Assembly (NCBI RefSeq): GCF_900129385.1
Contig: NZ_FQVO01000002.1
Span: 248,001-312,000 of the forward strand
Direction of reading: 5' to 3'
Source: Chryseobacterium takakiae
GTDB taxonomy: Bacteria; Bacteroidota; Bacteroidia; Flavobacteriales; Weeksellaceae
DNA: 64,000 nucleotides
Shown: one piece after another, positions 25,456 through 34,482 of the stretch
How the letters are laid out: every line of letters begins with the position of its first letter
How positions within the stretch are numbered: the first letter of the stretch is position 1
Translations under genes and position numbers: made by a program
The notes under the pieces: model-generated
What the model was told of the DNA's origin: nothing
Databases searched by the model: none
What the model saw: only the letters and a program-made list of their open reading frames with translations

Positions 25456-26991
25456 TTATTTGATAATAAACTTTTTGCTTTCTATAAAAGAGTTTTTATC
25501 ATTATAAATGTTCAAAAAATAATCTCCGGGAGGAAGACCTTCCAGATTAATCTCTTTTTTATCTGTTGTTAAAACAATTTGACCTACAATATTTACAATC
25601 TTAAAAATATATTTTTCGTTATCTTTTGTTCTTATATTGAGTATATCTTTCGCAGGGTTTGGAAACAGGCTGAAATCTTTTTCATTGGCAGTTAATTCAG
25701 TAGTTGCTAAAGTAGAACTAGGTACAAAATTGGCAACAACACAGGCAAAGCGTGAAAAACCAAATGCTTCATTTGAGGGATTAGTGTTTCCTATTGCAAT
25801 TCCTGTAGGCTCAGAGTTATAATTTACGACCGGATTTGCCCATCGGTTGATTCTTGCACAATTAAAACCTGAAGCTGAACATTCATCGTTATAAGCCATG
25901 ATTGTTCTCCATCTTTGCGATGAAACACTTGATGTTCCTAATGTGATAGCTGTACGGTTGACATATCCGTGATGATGACTGCAAGGGTTGGTATTAGTAT
26001 CTACATACCAATCATGATTTAACCCCATATTATGTCCCATCTCATGTGCCATTGAATAATTTGAAACAACGCAACTGAAAACAGTAGCTGAAAAAGCTGC
26101 ATTTGCAGAATAATTTCCGGGATTTGAATTTAAATATCCTAAACCACAGGTATTTGTAGGAGTAGAAGTAACTAAGGCACAAATATCTGCTCCATACATC
26201 GTTCTTAACGAGTGAACATTATCCATGAAACCATCTCCGTTATTGGCGAATCTTGGTAAATCTGTTGAAAGACTTCCGGACTCTGTATAATCAATGGCTC
26301 CCGAGTAAACTAAATTGATCGTGACATTGGAAACACCCGAATTTTGCAAGGCAGTATTAAAATTTGTAATTGCTGTTGCAATAAATGAGTTGCTTTGAGC
26401 GGCTCCTCCCCAAGCTGTTTGTGCAGCGTCAGTGTAAACTGCCAAGACATCAATCCTCGATACAGGACAAACAGGTGTTGTATCAAGGCAAACATTAGAA
26501 TTTATTTTTCCGGAAACAGATGGTGTATTAATTAGGTAATCATCTTTGGCATCCTGATTGATCATTTTTTCACTGCTTACTTCTGATACAGCGAAAACAT
26601 TGGATTCTGTTTGATGAAAAATTACTTTTTCTCCGGTAACCGAAGAATACATTCCTGTAATAATATTTTCATATTTTGAAAAAACTAGTTCAGACTCGGG
26701 TTCGTTTTCTATAGTGTAAACATACGATTGTGCTTTATTGCTATAATTGTAAATCCGTCTGAATTTTGCGGCAATCTCTCTATCTGTAGGTAAAATAATT
26801 TGCAGGTCAGAATTTAAATCAAAAGAAGCCTGCAAATAGTATTTTGTAAAAAGATAGGTGGAGGCAAGGTCTTTATTAACTTTCTGTTCGGGAATCAGGT
26901 TGTTTTCACTTATCTTATTTTGAAATAATTTATTCTGTGAAAAAACAATAATGCTGAAGAAAAGAATTACGAAACTGATTTTTTTTCTCAT
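25456..26991 (-). CDS. Secreted metalloprotease with T9SS sorting domain
   Basis: This 511-residue enzyme has a signal peptide (MRKKISFVILFFSIIVFSQ), a propeptide of about 170 residues, and a reprolysin/metzincin-like catalytic domain with HEMGHNMGLNHDW near residue 318-330 (three His ligands) and a later AYND turn. The last 75 residues (SLFPNPAKDILNIRT, then GDYFLNIY) form a type A T9SS sorting domain, cut off and replaced by an anchor on export through the type IX system. It is probably a surface or released protease. It stands alone, with a hairpin behind it. Confidence 0.92.
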   Translation of the reverse strand: MRKKISFVILFFSIIVFSQNKLFQNKISENNLIPEQKVNKDLASTYLFTKYYLQASFDLNSDLQIILPTDREIAAKFRRIYNYSNKAQSYVYTIENEPESELVFSKYENIITGMYSSVTGEKVIFHQTESNVFAVSEVSSEKMINQDAKDDYLINTPSVSGKINSNVCLDTTPVCPVSRIDVLAVYTDAAQTAWGGAAQSNSFIATAITNFNTALQNSGVSNVTINLVYSGAIDYTESGSLSTDLPRFANNGDGFMDNVHSLRTMYGADICALVTSTPTNTCGLGYLNSNPGNYSANAAFSATVFSCVVSNYSMAHEMGHNMGLNHDWYVDTNTNPCSHHHGYVNRTAITLGTSSVSSQRWRTIMAYNDECSASGFNCARINRWANPVVNYNSEPTGIAIGNTNPSNEAFGFSRFACVVANFVPSSTLATTELTANEKDFSLFPNPAKDILNIRTKDNEKYIFKIVNIVGQIVLTTDKKEINLEGLPPGDYFLNIYNDKNSFIESKKFIIK

Positions 26992-27056
26992 AGTGTTTTT
27001 AATTTAAAAAGTTATGTTTTTATATACAAATGTAATCATTTCAAAATATATTTTTA

Positions 27057-28406
27057 TTAAAATAATCGTTCGTGAAAATCCTCAATTTTGCTGACTTCCT
27101 CTATTTTAATTCCGAATTTTCGTTTGGGTAATTTATTTAGATTAGAGATAAAAATTTTCTCATAACCCAGTTTTTCTGCTTCTGTAATCCGCTGTTCTGC
27201 CTGAGCAATTGGGCGAATTTCTCCGCTTAATCCAATTTCACCTGCAAAACAATAATGTTCGGAAATGGCAATATCTTCATTAGAGGAAAGAATAGAGGCG
27301 ACAACCGCTAGATCCAAGGCCGGGTCGTCGGTTTTTATACCTCCGGTAATATTTAAAAAAACATCTTTAGCACCCAATTGGAAACCAGCTCTTTTTTCAA
27401 GAACGGCGAGAAGCATATTTAATCTTTTGGCGTCAAAACCGGTAGAACTTCTCTGCGGGGTTCCGTAAACTGCCGTACTTACCAGCGCCTGAATTTCCAA
27501 CAGCATCGGTCGGTTTCCTTCCAACGTTACGGCAACGGAGTTCCCGGAAAGTTCTTCGAATTTTTTGGTAATCAGGATTTCAGAAGGATTTTTAATTTCT
27601 TTTAATCCCTGGGAAATCATTTCATAAATTCCAATCTCGGAAGTGGATCCGAAACGGTTTTTATTGGCTCTCAATAATCTAAAAAGATGATTTCTGTCGC
27701 CGTCAAAATTTAAAACGACATCTACCATGTGTTCCAGAACTTTTGGCCCTGCAATTTGTCCGTCTTTGGTAATATGACCTACTAAAAATACCGGAACATT
27801 ATTTTCTTTAGCATATTTAATAATTTCATTCGAGCATTCCCGGATCTGGGAAACGGTTCCGGGAGAGCTTTCAATTAATTGAGACTGAAGGGTCTGAATA
27901 GAATCGATAATAACGAAATCCGGCTCCAGCTTTTTGGCTTCGTGAAGGATTTTTTCAAGATTGGTTTCTGTGAAAAGGAAACAGTTGGGATTCTGAATAT
28001 CCGTTAAACGGTCGGCTCTCATTTTTATCTGGGACGCACTTTCTTCACCGGAAACATAGAAGATTTTTTTCTTCATTTTTAAAGCCAGCTGGAGAAGCAA
28101 AGTTGATTTACCGATTCCCGGCTCTCCTCCAATAAGGGTTACGGATCCTAAAACAATTCCGCCGCCGAGGACACGGTTAAGCTCTTCGGAAGGTGTTTTA
28201 ATTCTTGGTTCTTCACTAGTTTCAACTTCGATGATGTTAATGACGTGCTGTTTTGATTTTGAAAACGGAGGTGTTTTTGATGAGGTTTTTTCTACCACTT
28301 CTTCCACCAGGGTATTCCATTGTCCGCAGTTTTTGCATTGTCCCATCCATTGGGAATATTGTGTTCCGCAATTCTGACAGAAATATGCTGTTTTAAGTTT
28401 TGCCAT
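27057..28406 (-). CDS. radA: DNA repair protein RadA
   Basis: The 449-residue protein has an N-terminal zinc finger (CQNCG and CKNCG, residues 9-27), a RecA-like ATPase with Walker A GGEPGIGKST near residue 88, the RadA motif KNRFG near 250, and a Lon-like C-terminal domain. RadA drives branch migration in recombination repair. The start is the ATG at 28406. It reads away from the small membrane protein gene upstream. Confidence 0.96.
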   Translation of the reverse strand: MAKLKTAYFCQNCGTQYSQWMGQCKNCGQWNTLVEEVVEKTSSKTPPFSKSKQHVINIIEVETSEEPRIKTPSEELNRVLGGGIVLGSVTLIGGEPGIGKSTLLLQLALKMKKKIFYVSGEESASQIKMRADRLTDIQNPNCFLFTETNLEKILHEAKKLEPDFVIIDSIQTLQSQLIESSPGTVSQIRECSNEIIKYAKENNVPVFLVGHITKDGQIAGPKVLEHMVDVVLNFDGDRNHLFRLLRANKNRFGSTSEIGIYEMISQGLKEIKNPSEILITKKFEELSGNSVAVTLEGNRPMLLEIQALVSTAVYGTPQRSSTGFDAKRLNMLLAVLEKRAGFQLGAKDVFLNITGGIKTDDPALDLAVVASILSSNEDIAISEHYCFAGEIGLSGEIRPIAQAEQRITEAEKLGYEKIFISNLNKLPKRKFGIKIEEVSKIEDFHERLF

Positions 28407-28465
28407 ACTGCGAAGTTCAAAATTTTTTTTGAATTTTTCTTTCGAATTTTAGTTAATTTTCAGGC

Positions 28466-28867
28466 ATGAAAAATATTTTTTTGAGTTTGATGGTTTTTGT
28501 GGTGATGTCACTTTTACATGCACAATTTACTGATTGGGCTGTAAGGCACCTTCGTCTTCCAGGAGGAGATTACGGAATGTACTCACTATTTATTCTTGTT
28601 TTCTGTTCTGTTATTACAGCAATTGGTTTGGTAACGGTGATTATTTTCAGGAGACATTTTGATTCAATTCTGCGGATTGCAATCTTGTTTGAAATTATTT
28701 ATTTATTATTTTTAATGATCTCAGGAGATAATCCGTTTGCGTATTTTTCAAATTCAAATAATGAAAATCTTTTGAAGATTTTAATGTATGGAATTGGATT
28801 GATCATTTTATCTATTATGTATCTCATTCATCTACTTTATTCAAAATTAATTTTAAAAAAAATCTAA
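28466..28867 (+). CDS. Small four-helix membrane protein
   Basis: This 133-residue protein has four hydrophobic helices (residues about 4-20, 35-60, 68-85, 105-128) with short loops and no cysteine motif. It has no recognisable family. It is divergent from radA with 59 bp between starts. Confidence 0.65.
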   Translation: MKNIFLSLMVFVVMSLLHAQFTDWAVRHLRLPGGDYGMYSLFILVFCSVITAIGLVTVIIFRRHFDSILRIAILFEIIYLLFLMISGDNPFAYFSNSNNENLLKILMYGIGLIILSIMYLIHLLYSKLILKKI

Positions 28868-28938
28868 AAACTAACATAGATCAATGGTGGTTTATAATAA
28901 CAGGCCTACCTTTGCTCCATAATTTTAATAAAAATCTA

Positions 28939-29508
28939 ATGAAAAAGGTATTTTTAACTTTTGTATTTGCACTTTTAAGTGTTGTGGGCTTTGCACAGAC
29001 CGGATGGCAGGTAGATCCTATGCATTCGTCCGTTAATTTTAATATCAAACACATGGGAATCAGCTTTGTGCAGGGAAGGTTTGACAAGTTTGACGGTAAG
29101 GCTGTTACTAAAGGGAACACCCTTGATAATGCAGAACTTAGCTTTAATGTCAATGTAGCTTCTGTCAATACCGGTGTAGAGATGAGAGATAATCACCTGA
29201 AAAGTGCAGATTTCTTCGATGCTGAAAAATTTCCTGCCATGACTTTTGTAACAAGCTCGGTTGTTAAAGAAAAGAACAATTCTTATGTGGTTAAAGGTAA
29301 GCTGACAATAAAAGATGTTACCAAAGAAATCAGTGTTCCTGTTACTTTCGGTGGGGTTACCAAAAACCAGCAGGGTAAAGAAGTGATGGGTTTCCAGGCA
29401 TCATTTAAAGTAAACCGTTTGGATTACAATATTAAATATGATCCTACGGGAGCCGGTGTAGCAAAAGACGTTGACGTGAACTTATATTTTGAAATGGTGA
29501 AGCAATAA
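28939..29508 (+). CDS. YceI-family lipocalin-like protein
   Basis: The 189-residue protein starts at the ATG at 28939 (MKKVFLTFVFALLSVVGFAQ, a signal peptide); an upstream frame extension uses only TTG. The mature chain has the YceI features WQVDPMHSSVNFNIKHMG, then the DNHLKSADFFDAEKFP motif and KGKLTIKDVTK. YceI proteins are beta barrels that bind polyisoprenoid-like lipids in the periplasm. It is followed by a good terminator. Confidence 0.93.
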   Translation: MKKVFLTFVFALLSVVGFAQTGWQVDPMHSSVNFNIKHMGISFVQGRFDKFDGKAVTKGNTLDNAELSFNVNVASVNTGVEMRDNHLKSADFFDAEKFPAMTFVTSSVVKEKNNSYVVKGKLTIKDVTKEISVPVTFGGVTKNQQGKEVMGFQASFKVNRLDYNIKYDPTGAGVAKDVDVNLYFEMVKQ

Positions 29509-29534
29509 TTTTCATATATAAATTTGGTTTAGAG

Positions 29535-29567
29535 AAAAGGTTTTCAGTTTTTGGAAACCTTTTTTAT
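29535..29567 (+). terminator. Terminator of the yceI-like gene
   Basis: AAAAGGTTTTC and GGAAACCTTTT pair around a short loop, then a T run; it overlaps the end of the convergent 29564-29992 gene. Confidence 0.75.
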
Positions 29568-29992
29568 TTATTTCCTGCGAGCAGATCAAGATAGGTGGTT
29601 TCTAAATTGATATATTCATCTTTCCAATCCTGAGCGGTTTTCTCCATTTTTTCAAACCTAAAATTTAAAACTTCAATTTCTTCGAGATAGTCTGCCGTAT
29701 TTCTATCTTCAATGTGGTCGAAATATTCAGCATACCAAACATTAAGAAGCTGATTTGAAATTTCGATGTACAGTTGTTCTCCAATCAAGCTTTTAAAAAT
29801 CATATGATAGTTTAGGACATTTTCTTTAAAATAAATAGAAATACATTCGTAATGATCATGATGACGTTCTGTAAAATAAATATTAAAGCGATTATTTTTC
29901 CAAATTGGTAAATTGTCAAATTTTAATAATAACCCGTTTTCAGGTATCAGTTCTACATATTTCAGATAAACTAATTGATTGATAGTTTCCAT
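29564..29992 (-). CDS. Hypothetical protein
   Basis: This 142-residue soluble protein has a beta-rich first half with many aromatic residues (FNIYFTERHHDHYECISIYF) and a helical, probably coiled-coil second half (DYLEEIEVLNFRFEKMEKTA). It has no signal peptide. I do not recognise it. It is divergent from pyrG, whose start lies 97 bp away. Confidence 0.65.
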   Translation of the reverse strand: METINQLVYLKYVELIPENGLLLKFDNLPIWKNNRFNIYFTERHHDHYECISIYFKENVLNYHMIFKSLIGEQLYIEISNQLLNVWYAEYFDHIEDRNTADYLEEIEVLNFRFEKMEKTAQDWKDEYINLETTYLDLLAGNK

Positions 29993-30046
29993 TGTAAAAT
30001 TTTATCTTCTCTAAAAATACACATTCAAATTTTAATACAAAATTGC

Positions 30047-30073
30047 TTTGTATTTCTTTTTCCCCTAACTTTG
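30047..30073 (+). promoter_or_regulatory. pyrG promoter
   Basis: TTTG at 30047-30050 and TAACTTTG at 30066-30073 resemble the -33 and -7 boxes; the spacer is 15 bp, slightly short. The ATG follows 15 bp after the -7 box, consistent with the ATG at 30089 and against the longer open frame that starts at 29975. Confidence 0.5.
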
Positions 30074-30088
30074 CACAAACCTAATCTA

Positions 30089-31696
30089 ATGAGTAAAAAG
30101 AATACAAAGTACATCTTTGTGACAGGAGGTGTAACTTCATCTTTGGGAAAGGGAATCGTTTCAGCTTCTCTGGGCCTTCTTCTAAAATCACGTGGCTTCA
30201 ACGTAACCATTCAAAAGCTTGATCCTTATATCAATATCGACCCGGGAACTTTGAATCCTTATGAACACGGAGAATGCTATGTAACCGAAGATGGTGCGGA
30301 GACGGATCTGGATTTAGGTCACTATGAGCGTTACCTTGATGCTCCTACTTCTCAAAACAACAACGTTACTACCGGAAAAATTTATCAGACAGTCATTGAA
30401 AAGGAAAGAAAAGGAGATTTTCTCGGAAAAACAGTTCAGGTAATTCCTCATATTACCAACGAAATCAAAAGAAGAATTAAAATTTTATCCAAACAGAACT
30501 ACGATATCATCATTACGGAAATCGGAGGAACGGTAGGAGATATTGAATCTTTACCTTACATTGAAACCGTTCGTCAGTTGAAGTGGGAGTTGGGTGAGAA
30601 AAATTCTATGGTCATTCATTTGACATTATTGCCATATCTTGCTTCCAGTGGTGAATTAAAAACAAAACCTTCGCAGCATTCTGTTCGTCAATTAATGGAG
30701 AGCGGAATTATGGCGGATGTTCTTGTTTGCCGTACCGAACATAAGATACCAAAAGATCAGAGAGCGAAGCTTGCGCAGTTCTGTAACGTTCCTTTGGATA
30801 ATGTGATCGAATGTAAAGATTTGGAAACGATCTACGAAGTTCCGATGTATCTTCAGAAACAAAACTTTGACGATGTGGTTCTTAAAGAATTAGATCTGAA
30901 AAGCGATAAAGAAGCGGATCTTAAAGACTGGAAATCGTTCCTGAAAAAATTCCAGAATCCTAAAAAATCAGTTGAAATTGCATTGGTTGGAAAATACGTT
31001 TCTCTTCAGGATTCCTATATTTCCATTGCAGAAGCTTTCAAACATGCTGGAGCGGATTTGGAAACGGAAGTGAAGATCAGATGGGTATACAGCGGAGATT
31101 TAACACAGGAAAATATCAAAGAAACATTAGCCGGTGTTTGTGGAATTCTTGTTGCGCCAGGCTTCGGTGATAGAGGAATTGAAGGAAAGGTTCTTACCGC
31201 TCAGTATGCAAGAGAAAATAAAGTTCCGATGCTGGGAATCTGTCTGGGAATGCAGATTATGACCGTTGAATTTGCCAGAAATGTTTTAGGATATACAAAA
31301 GCCAACTCCATGGAATTTGATACTTCCACGGAACATCCTGTGATTTCATTAATGGAAGAACAGAAAAATGTAGTAGACAAAGGCGGAACCATGCGCTTGG
31401 GAGCCTGGAAATGTGCCTTGAAAAACGGCTCTAAGCTAAATGACATCTACGGAGCTAAAAACATCACGGAAAGACACCGCCACAGATATGAATTTAACAG
31501 TGATTACATCGGTGAATTCGAGAAAAACGGCTTCCTGGCAACGGGTACAAATCCTGAAACAGGATTGGTTGAGGCGCTTGAAATGCCGGGCCATCCTTTC
31601 TATGTAGGCGTACAATATCACCCGGAATACAAAAGTACGGTCGCAACGCCGCACCCTTTGTTCAGGGCTTTCATTAAAGCTTGTGCATCAAAATAA
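30089..31696 (+). CDS. pyrG: CTP synthase
   Basis: The 535-residue protein starts MSKKNTKYIFVTGGVTSSLGKG, the classical amidoligase ATP/UTP-binding start, and has a C-terminal class I glutaminase with GICLGMQ (nucleophile Cys near residue 381) and VQYHPEY. It converts UTP and glutamine to CTP, the last step of pyrimidine nucleotide synthesis. The first ATG in frame (29975) would add a non-conserved leader, so 30089 is chosen. The terminator is at 31751-31783 and yidC follows. Confidence 0.97.
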   Translation: MSKKNTKYIFVTGGVTSSLGKGIVSASLGLLLKSRGFNVTIQKLDPYINIDPGTLNPYEHGECYVTEDGAETDLDLGHYERYLDAPTSQNNNVTTGKIYQTVIEKERKGDFLGKTVQVIPHITNEIKRRIKILSKQNYDIIITEIGGTVGDIESLPYIETVRQLKWELGEKNSMVIHLTLLPYLASSGELKTKPSQHSVRQLMESGIMADVLVCRTEHKIPKDQRAKLAQFCNVPLDNVIECKDLETIYEVPMYLQKQNFDDVVLKELDLKSDKEADLKDWKSFLKKFQNPKKSVEIALVGKYVSLQDSYISIAEAFKHAGADLETEVKIRWVYSGDLTQENIKETLAGVCGILVAPGFGDRGIEGKVLTAQYARENKVPMLGICLGMQIMTVEFARNVLGYTKANSMEFDTSTEHPVISLMEEQKNVVDKGGTMRLGAWKCALKNGSKLNDIYGAKNITERHRHRYEFNSDYIGEFEKNGFLATGTNPETGLVEALEMPGHPFYVGVQYHPEYKSTVATPHPLFRAFIKACASK

Positions 31697-31750
31697 GATC
31701 AATCTTAAGATTTAAAATAAAGTAATTCATAAATTACAAACGTTATCTAT

Positions 31751-31783
31751 AAACTCAGACTGATTATTCTCAGCCTGAGTTTA
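31751..31783 (+). terminator. Terminator behind pyrG
   Basis: AAACTCAG and CTGAGTTT pair around a loop with a second short stem; followed by TTATTATATAG. Moderately strong. Confidence 0.55.
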
Positions 31784-31906
31784 TTATATAGTAACACAGT
31801 ATTGTATAGAGTTTTGATAAAAAAACAGTATTTTTGTCGACTCGAAAATGTATGTCATTTTGATATGCATTAAAATTTAAACAGGTAAAAATTTAATTAA
31901 AATAAA

Positions 31907-33706
31907 ATGCAACAGAACAACGGACTCGATAAAAGTCAGATTATCAGTTTTGCGGTTTTATGTTTGGTGCTTTTCGGTTTTATGTTTTATTTTCAGAATA
32001 AACAATCCCAGGAAGAACAGATAAAGGCTGAACAAAAAAAAACCGAGCAGGTAAAAAATGCCGTAAAACCATCTCAGGCAAACAATATCAATCCTAATGT
32101 AACTCCTAATGCTATTCAGACAGCCAATATTTCCAATAAAGAGCTGAAGGTGGAATTCAACAGTCTTGGAGGGCAGGTTTCAAAAGTGGAGCTTGCGGAG
32201 TATAAAGCATACGATCATAAAACAGATAAAGCAGACCTTCCGCTTTACCTGATCACAAAAAATAACTCGAATTACGGTTTTCAGTTCAAAGACAAAACAG
32301 GAAAAGTAATCAATACAAAAGATCTTGTATTTTCTCCTACGGTCAACGGAAATGCTGTAACGATGACGGCTAACTACAACGGTGCTGTTATTCAGTTTAT
32401 TTATACTTTACTTCCGAAATATACGCTTGATTTTAAAGTAAGAACGCAGGGGCTTGCAAAAATTACTTCGGATAACAAAGCAGATTTTATCTGGGACTAC
32501 AATGTAAGAAATCTTGAAAAAGGTAGAACCCAGGAACAGTCTCACTCGGAATTCTCCTACGCTTTTAATAATTATAAAAATTATGATTATGACGGAAGGA
32601 CAACAATGGAAGAAGATAAAGAGACCCTGAACTGGATTGGTGTAAAACAGCAGTTCTTTGCTTCTGTAATTGAATCTAAAACAGGATTTACCCAGAGTAA
32701 AGGAAATCAGGAAACAATTGAAGAAGGAGAATATCTTAAAAAACTGAACTATGAAGGTTTTGTACAGATGACGGGAAGTGAGCTTAACCAGGATTTTACA
32801 TGGTATTTTATGCCATTGGATTTACCTTTATTGAAGTCTTATGATAAAAACTTTGACGAGATTCTTCCGCTGGGCTGGTCTTTCATTGGTGCGATGAACC
32901 GCTATTTCTTCATTCCGATGTATAATATCATTGCTGACTGGGGACTTACAGCAGGATGGGTAATTTTCCTGATGACGATTATTGTTAAATTGATCTTGTC
33001 TCCAATCATGTACAAGCAGCACAAGCTGAGTGCCATGATGAGAGTAATTCGTCCGGAAATCGATGAGGTGAATGCAAAACTGAAAGATGCAGACCCGATG
33101 AAGAAACAGCAGGCTACGATGGAAGTCTATCGTAAAGCCGGAGTTAATCAAATGGCGGGATGTTTGCCGGCGTTGGTTCAGATTCCTATTTTCTACGCGT
33201 TATTTCGATTTTTCCCGAATTTTATTGATTTGAGAGGACAGGGATTCTGGTTTGCGAAAGATTTAACGGCTTATGATGATTTGATTAAATTGCCATTTAA
33301 AATTCCGTTCCTGGGAGATCACCTGAGTATTTTCGCTATTGCATGTACGATTGTAATTTTAATATATACGATCATGACTTCAGGGAATATGCAGCAGCCT
33401 CAACAGGAAGGTATGCCGAATATGAAAGTATTAATGTATATTTTCCCGGTTACCTTTTTATTCTTCCTGAATACTTCTGCATCCGGTCTTTCTTGGTATT
33501 ATTTTGTATCGAATGCTATTAACATTTTAATTATCCTGGTGATTAAATATGTTATCCTGGATGAGAAAAAAATCCATGCGCAGATTCAGGCTAATAAAGA
33601 AAAGCCGAAAGCTGAAGGAAAGTTTCAGAAGCGAATGAGAGAAATGATGGAAAAAGCTCAGGAACAGCAAAGATATCAGGAGCAGCAAAAAAATAAAAAG
33701 AAATAA
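31907..33706 (+). CDS. yidC: Membrane protein insertase YidC
   Basis: The 599-residue insertase has an N-terminal helix (IISFAVLCLVLFGFMFYF), a large periplasmic beta domain (about residues 60-330), and a conserved core with five helices (residues 340-560), where the MYKQHKLSAMMRVIRPEIDE segment and the PALVQIPIFYALFRFF helix are diagnostic. The C-terminal tail is basic and Gln-rich, as in Bacteroidota. It inserts proteins into the inner membrane, with or without Sec. The gene follows pyrG after 210 bp. Confidence 0.97.
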   Translation: MQQNNGLDKSQIISFAVLCLVLFGFMFYFQNKQSQEEQIKAEQKKTEQVKNAVKPSQANNINPNVTPNAIQTANISNKELKVEFNSLGGQVSKVELAEYKAYDHKTDKADLPLYLITKNNSNYGFQFKDKTGKVINTKDLVFSPTVNGNAVTMTANYNGAVIQFIYTLLPKYTLDFKVRTQGLAKITSDNKADFIWDYNVRNLEKGRTQEQSHSEFSYAFNNYKNYDYDGRTTMEEDKETLNWIGVKQQFFASVIESKTGFTQSKGNQETIEEGEYLKKLNYEGFVQMTGSELNQDFTWYFMPLDLPLLKSYDKNFDEILPLGWSFIGAMNRYFFIPMYNIIADWGLTAGWVIFLMTIIVKLILSPIMYKQHKLSAMMRVIRPEIDEVNAKLKDADPMKKQQATMEVYRKAGVNQMAGCLPALVQIPIFYALFRFFPNFIDLRGQGFWFAKDLTAYDDLIKLPFKIPFLGDHLSIFAIACTIVILIYTIMTSGNMQQPQQEGMPNMKVLMYIFPVTFLFFLNTSASGLSWYYFVSNAINILIILVIKYVILDEKKIHAQIQANKEKPKAEGKFQKRMREMMEKAQEQQRYQEQQKNKKK

Positions 33707-33720
33707 TTCAATAAACTAAA

Positions 33721-33749
33721 AAAGAGAGGCAATTGCTTCTCTTTTTTTA
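33721..33749. terminator. Terminator between yidC and rnhB
   Basis: AAAAGAGAGGCAATTGCTTCTCTTTTTTT: near-palindromic stem with A and T runs; serves both convergent genes. Confidence 0.85.
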
Positions 33750-33763
33750 TTTAATAAATTTAA

Positions 33764-34363
33764 TCAACACTCGTCTTGAATGCTGTAATCCAAACGGAAT
33801 GATCTTCTGTGATACTTTGTTGGCCCGAACTTTATTAATGCTTCCTGATGTTTTTTGGTGGCATATCCGAAATTCGTATCCCATCCGTATTCCGGATGTT
33901 CATGGTGAAGTTCCATCATTAATTTATCTCTGTAATTTTTCGCTAAAATAGAAGCCGCAGCAATAGATAAAACCTTCGAATCGCCTTTTACAATACATTG
34001 ATGGGGAATAAAATTGTAGGGATGAAACCTGTTCCCGTCCACAAGAATAAGTTCAGGACGTATGGTGAGCTTATCCAAAGCCTGATGCATTGCGTGGATG
34101 CTTGCATTAAGGATGTTGTGTTCATCTATAAATCCGGCAGGAAGTTCTGCAATCGCATAATCTTTCACATTGTCTTTGATGTACTGATCAAGATCCATTC
34201 TTGTCTTAAAATTCAGTTTTTTGGAATCATTTACCATGTTTTGGTTAAAATTTTCATCCAAAACAACCGCTGCTGCTACCACCGGACCACTTAAACAGCC
34301 TCGTCCTACCTCATCGCACCCTGCTTCAACGTAAAAAATTGACCATTTTTTAAGTAAATCCAT
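33764..34363 (-). CDS. rnhB: Ribonuclease HII
   Basis: The 199-residue enzyme has the active-site start CDEVGRGCLSGP (Asp17, Glu18), the third acidic residue in ILVDGNRF and the late AASILAKNYRD motif. It cuts RNA in RNA-DNA hybrids, including single ribonucleotides. It is divergent from the first susC gene. Confidence 0.95.
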   Translation of the reverse strand: MDLLKKWSIFYVEAGCDEVGRGCLSGPVVAAAVVLDENFNQNMVNDSKKLNFKTRMDLDQYIKDNVKDYAIAELPAGFIDEHNILNASIHAMHQALDKLTIRPELILVDGNRFHPYNFIPHQCIVKGDSKVLSIAAASILAKNYRDKLMMELHHEHPEYGWDTNFGYATKKHQEALIKFGPTKYHRRSFRLDYSIQDEC

Positions 34364-34482
34364 ATTATTATAGAACTAAAATCGTAAAACTAAGCAAATT
34401 TAAATATTTTTAACAAAACACTTGGCTGCCTTTAGAAAGTTTTTCATATTTGCACGAACAAAAAAGAATAATCAAATTAAAT